Below, in pieces: positions 1-10,646 of a stretch of 64,000 nt of DNA. The first letter of the stretch is position 1; every line of letters begins with the position of its first letter. The stretch comes from Dipteris shenzhenensis (Eukaryota > Polypodiophyta > Polypodiopsida > Gleicheniales), in NCBI GenBank assembly GCA_047967505.1, contig CM106538.1; one strand, given 5' to 3'. Position numbers and translations under genes: made by a program. The notes beneath the pieces are model-generated. The model was not told the DNA's origin. It saw only the letters and a program-made list of their open reading frames with translations, and searched no databases.

Positions 1-720
1 GCATCCCTTGAGCATTGCCCACGTTCAAAAAGACTATTTTTAAAGGTCAAGTCACCAGGACACGTGGAGCCTTCAGGTACATCAAACATCGAACAGTCCC
101 TGTGTTCCGTTTGTTTCTCGACGGACTGAACATCTGTGACAACAACAGAGCCAATAAAATGAGGTGGGTATCAAAAATTGCAAAGCCAAATAGCAGCGCT
201 GGAAGAGTGACGCCTAAAACTACCTTCTGCACTCGTTTTGATAGCAACATCCTGTTTCTTCCATTTCCTCCTCAACTTCTGTTCAAACTCTACAGTAGAA
301 CCAGAAATAGAATCACGAACCACGCCACAAGGATGCAAGAAGTTCTTAGATACGTCAAACATGGACCAGTCACCCTCTTCTGTTTGTTTGTGCACTGGCT
401 GAACGTCTGCAACCACAACAGAGTGCTGATAATAAATTTTGGTGTGAGCAATTGCAAAAGCGAATATGAGAGATGTAGGATTGACGGCTGTCAGTACCGT
501 TTGGAATCGTCTTCATAGCAACAACGTTCTCTGGTTTCCTTCCAAATTTGTGCTCCAACTCTGCAGTAGCAAAACGGCAAGTTGCATCACCAACACTGAA
601 ACAAGCTTGTCTGAAGAAGGAAGTGGAAAATTGCATCACCAACACTAGAGCAAATGAGTATGCAGCAGGAAGTTTAAGCAAAAATGGAGTAATAAGAAGA
701 AGGAAATGCAACCTCATTGG
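1..720 (-). pseudogene. Degenerate coding remnant with a tandemly repeated ~90-residue unit
   Basis: I do not recognise this family. Read on the minus strand, two related stretches recur about 271 bases apart. One contains ATAELEHKFGRKPENVVAMKT (near 500-570) and the other STVEFEQKLRRKWKKQDVAIKT (near 225-300). Each is followed by a segment like VVVADVQPVHKQTEEGDWSM or VVVTDVQSVEKQTEHRDCSM. The reading frame is broken by shifts and a stop, so it cannot be read through. The remnant runs off the left window edge and is cut off on its upstream side near the gypsy insertion at 809. The plus-strand reading of 15-518 is the antisense shadow of this repeat. It could be a decayed host gene or part of an unrecognised transposon. 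Confidence 0.35.
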
Positions 721-808
721 AAAGTACTCCTAGAGTCCATGGAATACCTAGAGGCAGGGTGCGAAGGCATGTTGCTGAAGGGAGAATATGATGCACATGC
801 GAGAGGCA

Positions 809-1166
809 TGTTATGTCAGCCATAATCACGGGATTGTCTGGTGTGGATATGGTGAAGCGGGAAACCAGAGGGCTTAACAGTGCAACGGTTGACACGCGAG
901 TTAATGCCTAGGCAAAATAGGCCTAGCATTATAGAAGGATGCCAAGAGGGGTCAAAAGAGTAAGGTCCTTTGAAAGGACACTTGGCATAAAAGGGGTCCA
1001 CATGGCATGCGCTGGGTTCAGGGGGGATTCTAGAGACAAGCTCCACAATAGGAACGAAGGAGAAGGAACTGAGCAGAGAGTTCATGGACAATAGGAAAGA
1101 GGAGCACTCTACAAATCGTGGCTGGGAGGAATGAGCAAAAAGCCCTCTTATTCTGTAGATGTATCA
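809..1166 (+). repeat. 5' LTR of gypsy element 1
   Basis: The 358 bases match 5778-6116 with scattered substitutions and small indels. They run from TGTTATGTCAGCC to GTAGATGTATCA. The divergence is large enough to be obvious by eye, so the insertion is old. Confidence 0.9.
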
Positions 1167-1167
1167 T

Positions 1168-1179
1168 TGGTATCAGAGC
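1168..1179 (+). other. Primer binding site (tRNA-iMet)
   Basis: TGGTATCAGAGC lies one base after the 5' LTR. This is the standard plant initiator-methionine tRNA primer site for minus-strand synthesis. Confidence 0.9.
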
Positions 1180-1180
1180 T

Positions 1181-2110
1181 AGAGTTTGATGATTTGTGCA
1201 ACGCGGGCTGTTATAAATTGACAAAGGTGGAGGTGGTGACTTGAGAGACCACGCACGGCACAAATCCCATTGCCAATCCTTCAATCTACTGCCTTGAGCG
1301 ATGGCGCAGAGTTCATGAATGAAGCAGAAGGATTTGAATGTTACCTTGAGGCTTGGCAGATACGGATTCGTAGAATTGAAGAGTCATGCGACCTATACAG
1401 TAACAATTCAATGGTGCAACAGCAGCCCGAGACGATGGGCTTTGGAGAACCGTGCGCACTATGCACTGTCATCTAGTACTAGTAGGCCACTAGTGCTAGC
1501 CTACTGTTAAACATAGTTGCGCATGGGGCTACAGGAGCACTGCGAGCCTACGAGTCTGAAGATTTCCAACTTCCAAGGCTACCGTGCGGCCATCGTCATG
1601 AGAGCAAGAGCTACAAGACTGGTAGGAATTCAAAGCAGAGGAAGCTGAAATTGCTTGAACGAGCCTGCAAATGGGAGCGCAAACAAATCATCGCCCAATT
1701 CGTCTATTCGTTAACCTGCACGCTACACACACACAGAGTTCTAAGCTTTGTTAAAGTCACGTAATCTAAGGTTTTCAAAACCTTAGAAAAAGCCAACTCA
1801 ACACCTTTCTCTACCCCTCTTCTTCCTAAGGCTTTAAAACCCCTTTTTACCCCCTTGTTCCTCCCGATCTTCCTAACCTCACCATTTTCAAAGAAGAAGA
1901 TTGGAGATCATTTTGAGGAGTTCAAAATGTAAAAGAAGAGGAAACTAAAAGTGGGATTTGAGAGTTTGAGATTGTGAATTAAAAGCATGAGAGGACGCAT
2001 CGACTTCAAAAACAAATCCAACACCTTGAACAAATACCAGGGAAGTGAGCAAAACATTTTTCTCTCTGACATAAAGCATTTCGCTTTATAATTTTTGGAA
2101 AATACATATC
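1181..2110 (+). other. 5' leader of gypsy element 1, no coding signal
   Basis: This stretch between primer site and gag has only short chance frames. It includes a pyrimidine-rich patch near 1,800-1,870. I see no domain in it. Confidence 0.5.
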
Positions 2111-3247
2111 TTGAAAATAACAACTCTAGAAAGGGCTGATACGATTAGGGAGACTGAGGAAAGGGCGAGAAAGGGAAAATCAATAGTTGGAGACGAAATA
2201 CATGAGGAGGTACAAACTAAAAATCAAGAGGATAACGTGGAAATGGAGGACATAAACTACAGTGATTATGGAATTCCGTATACGAAATTCACTAAACTTG
2301 AAACTCGAAAGCAAAATATAGAGACACAGCTATGAGTTATCAATGATACATTGAAAACCCTAGTCGAAGCTATAACTAAGATAGTCGATTCTCAATCGGT
2401 ATCTATTATCTATTACTGAAAAATCACCGATTCCTCCTAATCAAGTTGAGAGGTCCACCTCTCGACTTAGAGAAACCTCGAACATCCTTAAGGACTTAAA
2501 ACTGCCAATTTTCAATGGGGAAGAAAAGGAGCATAATAAAGATGCGGTTTATACGTTCTTGCAAAAGTGGCAAACTTCCACTGACTCAAGAATACACCTC
2601 CTGAAAATCAAGTTGTGGAAGCAAGTCTTTCCTGGAACTAAAGCCTATAAATGGTGGATGAGCCTCAGGGAGAGAAATAATTCCTAGGTATTAGACTGAG
2701 CCTTCCTAAAAGAGTTTTTACCAAAAAATGAATTAGAAAGAGCATGGGAGGCTTGGGACAATTCCACTATGAGTAAAAACACTCTAGTCCAATACATAGT
2801 AAACTATAGGGAGGCAGTCCTTAAGTTAAAAGGAATTGATAAATTCCAAAAAATAAGCGTTTTGTGAGAGGTCTTAAAGATACTTATAAGGTTGAGGTGA
2901 AAAGAAATTCTCCTAAAACCTTTGAGGAAGCCATTAAGTATGCCTGAATATTTGATGATATGATGGGGAAATTCAGAGTTGGAACTTCAGAGCAAACAGG
3001 TTTTGTTCCAAAGTTCAATAAATTTTCCAATTTGAAAATGAAGGGGCACTTTAAGAAGGAGGTTCCTCAGGCACCACCTAAGAAACCTCAAACACAAAAT
3101 TATCCTCTCTTGAAGAAAGAAGATTATGAAAGAGCCAAGCAAGAAAATTTTTGCTTCAAATATTTGGGTAAAGACCATGCTACTTGGAATTGCCCTAAAA
3201 ACAAACCAACAGGAGCTAAAGCCCCAAATAGATCTCCACAAAGATAA
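2111..3247 (+). pseudogene. gag remnant of gypsy element 1
   Basis: The frame from 2111 gives an acidic N-terminal gag-like piece. Capsid-like text follows around 2480-2960 (for example motifs like AYKWWMSLRERNN) with stops. The frame 2960-3247 ends in a nucleocapsid zinc knuckle, CFKYLGKDHATWNC. The expected pattern is C-x2-C-x4-H-x4-C, and here the second cysteine has become tyrosine. Gag would package the RNA, but this copy cannot be translated in one piece. Confidence 0.75.
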
Positions 3248-3399
3248 GTACATGTGGTGCAAGTGTTGCCACTTAATGGTACTAAAAAGTACACTGAGGT
3301 AGAGGTCTATCATGAGGATAGCACCCACATGTGTTGTCTATCATCATAATGTGGCAGCCCACCTTTGATCCTCATGATTTAATGAGGATGCATGGAAAA

Positions 3400-5760
3400 A
3401 TTAAGGGGTGAAGAGTAAGAGTGATGGCTCATGATAGTGTAACACATAATTTCTTCAACTACTCGTAAGTTAAGAAATTAAAATTGCCTGAGAGTCCTAG
3501 TGCCCATAAATATGTGGTCTCTTTGGAAAAGGGTAGTGATAAAAAAGTTTGGGACACCATAATACATGGTGTAGAGGTGTTCCGATGATGGACCAGCTTA
3601 AAGGGAAGGGAAGCACCTTCATATGGGATGAACCTCAAAAGAGAAGTTTTGGAAAATTAAAGGTATCTATAGCAGCAGCTCCTGTCTTAAAAGTAGTGGA
3701 TCCTAATGAACCATTCGTGGTTGAGACAGATGCTAGTGATTTTGATGTTGGGGCGGTACTTACACAAAAAGGTCAACCAGTGGCTTTTGAAAGCAAAAAG
3801 TTAGATCATGCCCAATGGAAATACTCGGCATATGAGAAGGAACTATATGCTATAGTCTATGCTTTTAAAAAGTGGAGGCACTACTTATATGGTGCAAAAT
3901 TTAAGATCATCTTTGATTAGGAGAGCATCAAGTGGATTTGTTATAAGCCAGAGGAGAGCCAAAGCTTAAAGGTAGAAAAGCTAGATGGGCTGAGTTAATG
4001 CAAGAGTTTGATATACAACTGACATATAGGAAAGGGAAGTTCAATGTGGTAGCAGACTCTCTTAGCTGAATGCCAATTGTTAATGAATTGAGTTTTACTC
4101 AATTTTAGAATGATTTCCTAGGAAGAGTGAGTCATATAAAGAGGTGGGCTCATGTCCATGTGTTCCAATAATATAAGAGAGATCACATGCCAAGCATGTG
4201 GAAGGCATGTGGAGGAGTGGGGAGTCAAGAGAAATCCTTCTAGAATTCCTATTATATGTGGAATTCCTTAAAGTAAAAATGTGTGCTTGATCCTCACTTC
4301 TCTAAAATATGGAAAGCAATTAAAAGTAGGGATCCAACTAATCAAGAGGCTTTCACTAAGGAGTCGCATGGAAATGGCAACACATTACAGGTTGGTGATA
4401 AAGGACTCCAGTGGAAAAAATATATTATTGAAGATGGCTAGGTCTTCTCTACAAGGGTAGAATATGTGTCCCGGATGATAATGACATTAGGCACCAAATC
4501 CTTTTTGAATGTCATGATAGTCCGAGTATTGGACACCCAGGAATTTAGAAGACATATGTGCTTCTGAAAAGACAATTCTTTTCGCCTAGAATAGGTAAGG
4601 ATGTCCAAGATTATGTATTGAAGTGCCAAAAATGCCAGATCAATAAGGCTGAGCACCTTAAGGTAGGAGGTCTCCTACACCCATTGGAGATTCCATCTGG
4701 CAAATGGGAAAGCATCTCCATGGATTTCATTCTGGGGTTACCTAGGACACAGAGGGGGCACAACTCTGTGTGGGTAATTGTGGATCGGTTGACCAAGATG
4801 GATCACTTTATTCCTGTTAGCGAAGATGTTAAAACTCAAGAATTAGCTAGGCTATTCATGAAGCATATCTATAGACTATATGGGCTACTAGCCCGTATTG
4901 TTAGCAATCAGGATAGCAAATTTAACAACCATTTTTGGAGGGCTGTGTTTAAGAGGTTGGAAACTTCATTGAATATGAGCATCCACAGAGTGATGGTCAA
5001 ACTAAAAGGGTCAATCATATCATTGAGGATGTGCTTCGAGCATATGTAAGTAAATGGCAAACTAATTGGGAACAGTATCTGCCCATATTAGAATTTGCAT
5101 ATAATAGTGCCAAACATTCATGTACAAGTTTTAGTCCATTCATGCTGATGTATGGATTTCAACCAAGAGCCCCAATGACAGTGGGACTCAAAAAAGAGAA
5201 AGTTCAAGCAGCCAAAGACTTTCTTGAAGATATGAATCGAACGCTTAAGTCAGCTAAAGATAGCATAAGAAGAGCTCAAGATAGAGCACGGACTTATGTA
5301 AACCCCTACCATAGAAAGTTGGAGTTTGAAGTAAATGAGAAAGTCTACCTTAAGGTACCTGAATCTTGAGAATCTCTAAAGACAGGTAAATGTACGAAGT
5401 TGTCTCCTAGGTAGAGTGGACCATTCACAATACTTAAGAGGATTGGAGAACTTGCTTACAAATTAGTCTTACCTGAGGAATGTAAAGTACATCCAGTTTT
5501 TCATGTTAGTAGGCTAAAAAGAAAATTAGGAGGATAATAATCTCATTGGAAATGAAGTCCTAGCTGAACTCGTTGAGCCCGCATCTTTACCACATGAACC
5601 AGAATGAATTTTAGATAGACAAGAAAAAAGAACACGACATACTATATGGCAAGAATGTCTAATTAAGTGGAAAGATAGATCTGAAGAGAGTTCAACTTGG
5701 GAAAGGGTAAGTAGTCTCCAGAGGAGGTTTCCCAATTTTTTTTTCGAGGACATAAACCAT
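3400..5760 (+). pseudogene. pol remnant of gypsy element 1: protease, RNase H, integrase, chromodomain
   Basis: A protease-like segment (HDSVTHNFF, then VKKLKLPE) at about 3,430-3,500 runs directly into the end of the RT connection (KGKGSTFIWDEPQKRSF). RNase H follows with VETDASDFDVGAVL and FESKKLDHAQWKYS (3,720-3,920). An in-frame stop comes next, then a degraded tail ending near VVADSLS. Integrase begins with an H2C2 zinc finger (about 4,500-4,640). Its core (4,558-5,369) has MDFILGLPRT, but SNQD replaces the usual SDRD, so one catalytic aspartate is lost. A frameshift sits near 4,980. The C-terminus has a GPFTILKRI-like segment and a chromodomain (ILDRQEKRTR, ECLIKWKDRSEESSTWE) near 5,600-5,700. 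About 250 residues of RT are absent. Confidence 0.85.
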
Positions 5761-5764
5761 TCTT

Positions 5765-5777
5765 AAGGGGAAGGGAA
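5765..5777 (+). other. Polypurine tract of gypsy element 1
   Basis: AAGGGGAAGGGAA sits directly before the 3' LTR, where plus-strand DNA synthesis is primed in this class. Confidence 0.8.
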
Positions 5778-6116
5778 TGTTACATGAACCATAATCCCTA
5801 GATTGTTTGGTGTGGATATGGTGAAGCAAGAAACCAGAGGGCTTGACAGAGCAAGTGTGGACACGCGAGTTAATGCCTAGGGAAAACAGGCCTAGCATTA
5901 TAGAAGGATGCCAAGAGGGGTCAAAAGAATAAGGTCCTTTGAAAGAACACTCATGGCATGCAGAGGGTTCAGGGAGATTCTCGAGAGAGGCTCCACAATA
6001 AGAAGGAAGGAGAAGGAACTGAGCAAAGAGTTCACAGACAATAGGAAAGAGGAGCACTCTACGAATCATGGCTGGGAGGAATGAGCAGAAAGCCCTCTTA
6101 TTCTGTTGATGTATCA
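5778..6116 (+). repeat. 3' LTR of gypsy element 1
   Basis: The 339-base partner of 809-1166 starts TGTTACATGAACC and ends GTTGATGTATCA. It lacks a short stretch that the 5' copy has around 985-1010. Confidence 0.9.
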
Positions 6117-7934
6117 AGGTAGGTGAAGCAAGAGTAGCTCAATGAAAGACAGCTAAACAAAGACCTGGAATTGACGTCTCCTCTTATAAGCCATCGTAAT
6201 CGACGTATGGAAGCTGGCTGGCAACTCGGAGCAATGCGAAGAGGCACGAACAGGCGGCAACACAGCTGCATGCGGCAAGAGAGGTGTGTGATCTCTGTTG
6301 GGACTCACCGAGAACATAGCAAGCCAGAACAAGCAAACACCTTCGTCTACAAGCACTTTGGCGAAGGTGAACGCACGGCAGGAGAACCAACCGGTTGGGA
6401 CGTGCCAGCAATTATGGCCCTTGGCATGGCGGTGAACGACCTTTGTGGGACTCCAGGGGCTGCAGAGAAATGCCAATAGATACAAGAGCTACGTCGCTAA
6501 GGGTGGATTCATATTACATCGATGGCAAGCAGGGCGATGTTTTGGAAACGCAGGCTGCGAATTTCTTGGACGGTGCCCTCACTCTTGGAGAATGTGAGAC
6601 CATGCCTTGTGAATCAGACACTGCATAGAGCATGCCTCGCTACACCAGCAGCAAGCCGCTCCAGGAGGGAAGGCAAAAGAGTTTGAGGAATATTTTTTTG
6701 TGCAGGGATTTTCGGGCGGTGCAAAGCCCAGACCAGAAGAACTCGTGAGCCACCGTGCATGCAATTGCAAAGCAAACGAATCAAAGAAAGGGCGGTACAT
6801 GAATTCTCTGGTGAAGCTTGTCTGGGCAATGCAGGTTGGTGCGAGTGGTGGTTGCCTCCACAGTTGACGGTAGCATATCACCATAAGAATTCATGTCGAG
6901 CCACCTCTAACACTTCAGAAGATGGCTCCCCGGTATCCTTGACGTCTCGTCTGGTGATCTGTGCTTGTGATGAGGAAATTGAGGCATTTACACCTGGACC
7001 ATAAATAAACATTTTTAGCTTCTCCAAATCGTACTGGTCACTATACCCTACCCCCCCCCCAAAGGGCAGGCCAAAAAATCCAAATGCTACTTTCAACAAG
7101 TTGAAAGACATTTAAGTGGCCTGCCTTGAAATAGAAAGAAGAAAAAAAGGAGAAAAAGGTGGAGATCACATGCCCACAACCAATCGCAAAAAAACCTCAA
7201 CGAAAAAAACAAAGTGAATTATATTCACTAGGCCTACCCTCATCCTTTAATATAATATTTTTTAAAGTGTTGTGAAAACAATTGAGTGATCAGACCAATA
7301 GTCGAAGTTTGTCCCAGGGATAAGATTTTGTCTGTTGTTATTTATCCAAATATGGTATAGAGTGGATCCATATACAGTTGTCGGTGAACTTATTAATTGA
7401 GTCATATCTATTTGATAAATGAATTATTTTAGCAATTTTAGATGCCTTGTTTGCTTTTGGAAGTCAATGTTGATCCCACGATATAACTTATTGTGTTTGT
7501 ATTTTGTATGTTATATAATTCTTACAAGCATTGAAGAAGCTTTTCTAGTTGTGTTTTTGGGTGTTTGTAGACATTAAATATTCGAATTGTGTTGGTTTTT
7601 ATTGTTTCAAAAATTGTTAGGCACTCAGGTCCATCTTTTATTTTGTAATGATTTTCTTTTAGTTGCATTTCTTTTTTGTCGTATGTTGCTATTCCATATC
7701 CATCTGCCCTATAAATATTTAGAAACCCTTGTAGTTGTAGTATATTGTTGTTCGTTGTATGTGTTTCTTGAAAGCATATTATGTTTGCTACCGAGAGGCT
7801 ATTGGTTGTTAATATATTTTGCTTATGAATTGCAAACGATGTTGTGTTTAGTGATTAGATATTGATTTTGTTATTCTCAAATGTTTTCCAATCTATTTGT
7901 TGAAATCGCTATGCTAATTCTTTTTGTAGTCTTT
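6117..7934. other. Unassigned stretch, no gene recognised
   Basis: The short frames here (for example 6171-6479 plus and 6759-7004 plus) have no recognisable domain and overlap equally open frames on the other strand. A dispersed repeat lies at 7010-7230. From 7,230 on the sequence is AT-rich. Nothing here supports a gene call. Confidence 0.5.
7010..7230. repeat. Copy of a dispersed noncoding repeat
   Basis: Contains GGTCACTATACCCTACCCC and GGGCAGGCCAAAAAA, then TTTAAGTGGCCTGCC and a purine-rich tail with CCAATCGCAAAAAA. Parts recur at 9860-9985 and, more diverged, within the helicase-gene intron at 58,985-59,150. It is probably a non-autonomous element whose ends I cannot define. Confidence 0.5.
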
Positions 7935-8990
7935 CTATTTCTTGTAGTACATGTGTGTCGACTTTGATGTGTTTTGCTTCAATTTTGTATAAGTTACTTG
8001 GTCTCGTATTCTCGATAGTGCGGTATATACTAAAACATGCATTTGTATATTCATTGGGTCAAATGCGAGACAATCCAATGATAGGCCTTGTGATCGATGA
8101 ATTGTTCTACCAGACGCTGGTTGGATTGGAAATTGTGTTCTTATCATAGTGTTTAATTGGTTTTTTCCCATTTGAAATTCTCTTTGTATTTGTGTGATTG
8201 GTGTCCATGTCGATGGTGTGTTTTTGTCATAAACGTCTTTTTGTTGTAGTGTGTTCTTTTTTCTATTTTTTGGTCTCTAAAGAGTATCCAGACAAAAGGC
8301 TTGGTTTTTGTGTTACTATATCCCATGAATAATCCATTTGCTCCATTTACTAGTCCTTCCAGTATAGAGATTGAATTGTCATGTTTGGGCTGCGTAATTG
8401 TTTTAGGCATTTGATTAGTGGATCCCACAGCCTTTCAGCTGTGCTGATATCGTTATGAAAAATGTGGGTGCGCCGAATTGACCTATCATTGCAAAGAGGT
8501 TTTTCTTTAATTTGTTTTTGTAGTCCATCAAAGTTCGCAAGCACACAAAGTCTTTGTATCCAATGTTTGATGGTAACATCTTCTCAATGTTTGTGTTGAC
8601 AATTGCATCTTTAACACATAGATTTCCTTCCTTTTAGCTCTTCTTTATGCATCCTTACCCATGTGGAGGACAATACTTGTTTTGTCATTATTTTCATTAC
8701 TTTAAAGAACAAGTTCTCGATTGATAGTGTGAATCTTCGGTCCTTATTTTTTAATTCCCACTGTACAATACTCTAATATGATGTAGTTGTTGGGATTTTC
8801 TATGTTGTAGGGTATCCATAAAACATATTAAGGAAAGCAAGCTCCTCACTATACTTGTCTTTGAATAAGCCTAGTGGTGAGAAGCCCTCAGAAGGTGCAA
8901 CATTAATCATTTTGTCTTCAAAATTGATTACTTGTTGGCTGGTGTATATTCCATACACCAAGTGTCTATCTCTAGGTCAACCTTTGTTTC
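7935..8990 (-). pseudogene. Degenerate Helitron-like protein (N-terminal region plus PIF1-type helicase end)
   Basis: Minus-strand frames, read from 8,990 downward, first give APSEGFSPLGLFKDKYSEEL, then QWELKNKDRRFT and NLFFKVMKIMTKQV. These are typical of the region upstream of the Helitron_like_N domain. Then comes GLVNGANGLFMGYS (8,300-8,350), the conserved block of PIF1-like helicases. The end is FPIQPASGRTIHRSQGLSLD and VYTALSRIRD (7,990-8,150), matching helicase motifs V and VI. Stops and frameshifts interrupt it, and the Rep nuclease and Walker regions are missing. Helitrons move by rolling-circle replication; this copy is a relic. Element ends were not found. Family assignment is from motif recognition only. 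Confidence 0.75.
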
Positions 8991-9417
8991 ATTGGAAATG
9001 TGTTGGGTGATGTGATTGTTGCTTATTTTATAGCTCAATGGTGTAGTGCAACCAAGCTGAGTTTAGCTTTATGTCATTTTCTCATACAACGATGACTGTA
9101 ATAGCTCCTTCAATGCACGCATTGTTAAGGCTGGGCATACAAGGCCACATAGATAGCTGTGGTTGTACTCTAACTTCTGCGTTAAGTACACCATTACTAT
9201 TGCACTATCATCAATAAAACGAGGCAGTATTGTTTGTGCCCTATCTACATCTTTGCAGGGACATGCAAATATGTCGACCAGCACTAGCAGATCAAAACGT
9301 ATGTCAACACCTATATGTCCATCACCTCCACCGTTGAAGCATCCAAGAAACATTCAAATGCGTCGACCACCACTGGTGCATCAAACCATCTATGGACACC
9401 TGCAATCGGACAGGCAC

Positions 9418-9556
9418 GAAAGAACCACAACAATGCATATGCTCTTGCAGTCATTAGCTCAAGGGTGTCTCCCTTACATGAGGCGCTGCAAAGAACCACT
9501 GCCATGCATAAGCTTCCATGGTCATCGGCTCCTGGGTGTCTCCTCTTGATGATGAA
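9418..9556. repeat. Imperfect ~70-bp tandem duplication
   Basis: AAAGAACCAC..ATGCATA....GGGTGTCTCC occurs at about 9418-9487 and again at 9488-9556, clearly alike with many substitutions. Confidence 0.6.
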
Positions 9557-9859
9557 AAGCTCTACAATCCATGTTTCAAGATATCTCATGGCTTTCAAAG
9601 GCTGCATGTATGCAGCTTGGTGCCCAATTGGCCAAGAAGAAAGAAGAGAGAAAGAACAACACATGGCAACGCATAACCAAAAAGCACATGATAGCTCCAC
9701 TCCAGTAGGCAGGCCAAAAAAGAAACTTCAATTCAAGAAACTTCAATTCCTTGGATCCATGCCAATCGAAAACCTATCGAATATTTCCACCTAGCCAACC
9801 CCAAAGAGAAATTTATCATCTCTACCAAAACCAAGCCTTCACTAAAGCCTTTCCCTCGG

Positions 9860-9985
9860 GCAGGCCAAAAAGAACTATTTTTAGCCTTCTTAAGACAAAC
9901 TAGTTACTATACCCTACCCCCCTTGGAGCATCTTTCTCAAGACAAACTGGTCACTATACCCTACCTTACCCCCTTGGGGCACGTT
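9860..9985. repeat. Second copy of the dispersed repeat, locally duplicated
   Basis: GGGCAGGCCAAAAAG is followed by two successive AAGACAAACT(A/G)GT(T/C)ACTATACCCTACC units. This matches the copy at 7010-7070. Confidence 0.55.
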
Positions 9986-10505
9986 GAAAACACTTATTTC
10001 CAACTAGCTTTGTGCTAAGTAACCTTTTCGTCGTGGAGCACGTAACTACAAACTCGAACTTGAACTTGAATCCTAGTATTTTAGCACACTTTTAAAGGCT
10101 TTTGCAAATTTGGAATGATTGATTTTTAATGCAAGAAAACCTCTAGCCCTTAGATCTATCCAAGATCAAGGGCCTATAATTGTACACGTGGCTCAAGGAG
10201 AGCTCAAAAAACACTATCGTAACTAGAACATCCAATTAGACCTTCCCTTGAGGGCAAGCCAATAAGCTTTGTCCATCTCTCAAGGACCCTCTTCTCATCA
10301 CACCTTTACTCTGCACACATGCGCAATTAGCCATGACTCTGTGGCATGTTTGTTGACATAGCTCCAAAAAGAAGTATGTGCCCCCAAATCTCGAAACGGA
10401 TTCTACAAAGATATGCCTCATGAAGCATACCTAACTACACATGCTGTCTGTTTGGAGCCTAGTCAATGCCTTACATCAATGGATCATCCCAATTCCCATC
10501 GAGCA

Positions 10506-10646
10506 ACCTAGTAGAATTCTTTTTTTTCCTTTTGCAAAGAAAGGAAAATTTTATTAATGCGTGAAAAAACCCCATACAAATCAGTTGCCAAAAATTCTCA
10601 AGTAGAAAACTACTAGGTTTTTCTTGTATTTACCTAGTAGAATTCT
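10506..10646 (-). mobile_element. 5'-truncated LINE (or SINE-like) 3' fragment with 15-bp target duplication
   Basis: ACCTAGTAGAATTCT occurs at 10,506-10,520 and again at 10,632-10,646. The 111 bases between begin with a T-rich run, which is a poly(A) tail if the insert is on the minus strand. Read that way the insert ends with AATAAAATTTTCC and then an A-rich tail. This is the hallmark of target-primed reverse transcription, giving a very short LINE 3' end. Confidence 0.7.

Larger units (their letters stand above)
809..6116 (+). mobile_element. Decayed Ty3/gypsy (chromovirus-type) LTR retrotransposon, RT deleted
   Basis: Two related LTRs (809-1166 and 5778-6116) both start TGTTA and end GTATCA. 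The 5' LTR is followed after one base by a tRNA-iMet primer site (1168-1179), and the 3' LTR is preceded by a polypurine tract. The flanks AGGCA (804-808) and AGGTA (6117-6121) are a 5-bp target duplication with one mutation. Inside, in order, are gag with a zinc knuckle, a protease remnant, RNase H, integrase and a chromodomain, all on the plus strand and all interrupted by stops. The reverse transcriptase is missing: the sequence passes from protease (about 3,560) straight to the RT/RNase H connection (about 3,590). The element is dead. Confidence 0.9.
8991..10505. other. Unassigned stretch with local duplications
   Basis: The frames 9163-9549, 9311-9700 and 9315-9794 overlap on both strands and show no domain; they reflect low stop density. 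A direct repeat is at 9418-9556 and a dispersed repeat copy at 9860-9985. No gene is supported. Confidence 0.5.

Noticed and set aside
15-518. 167-codon plus-strand frame
   Set aside because: It is the antisense of the minus-strand repeated units; the protein-like pattern is clearer on the minus strand.
9163-9794. Overlapping frames of 128-159 codons on both strands
   Set aside because: Both strands are equally open, no domain is visible, and the DNA contains an imperfect tandem duplication; chance frames.
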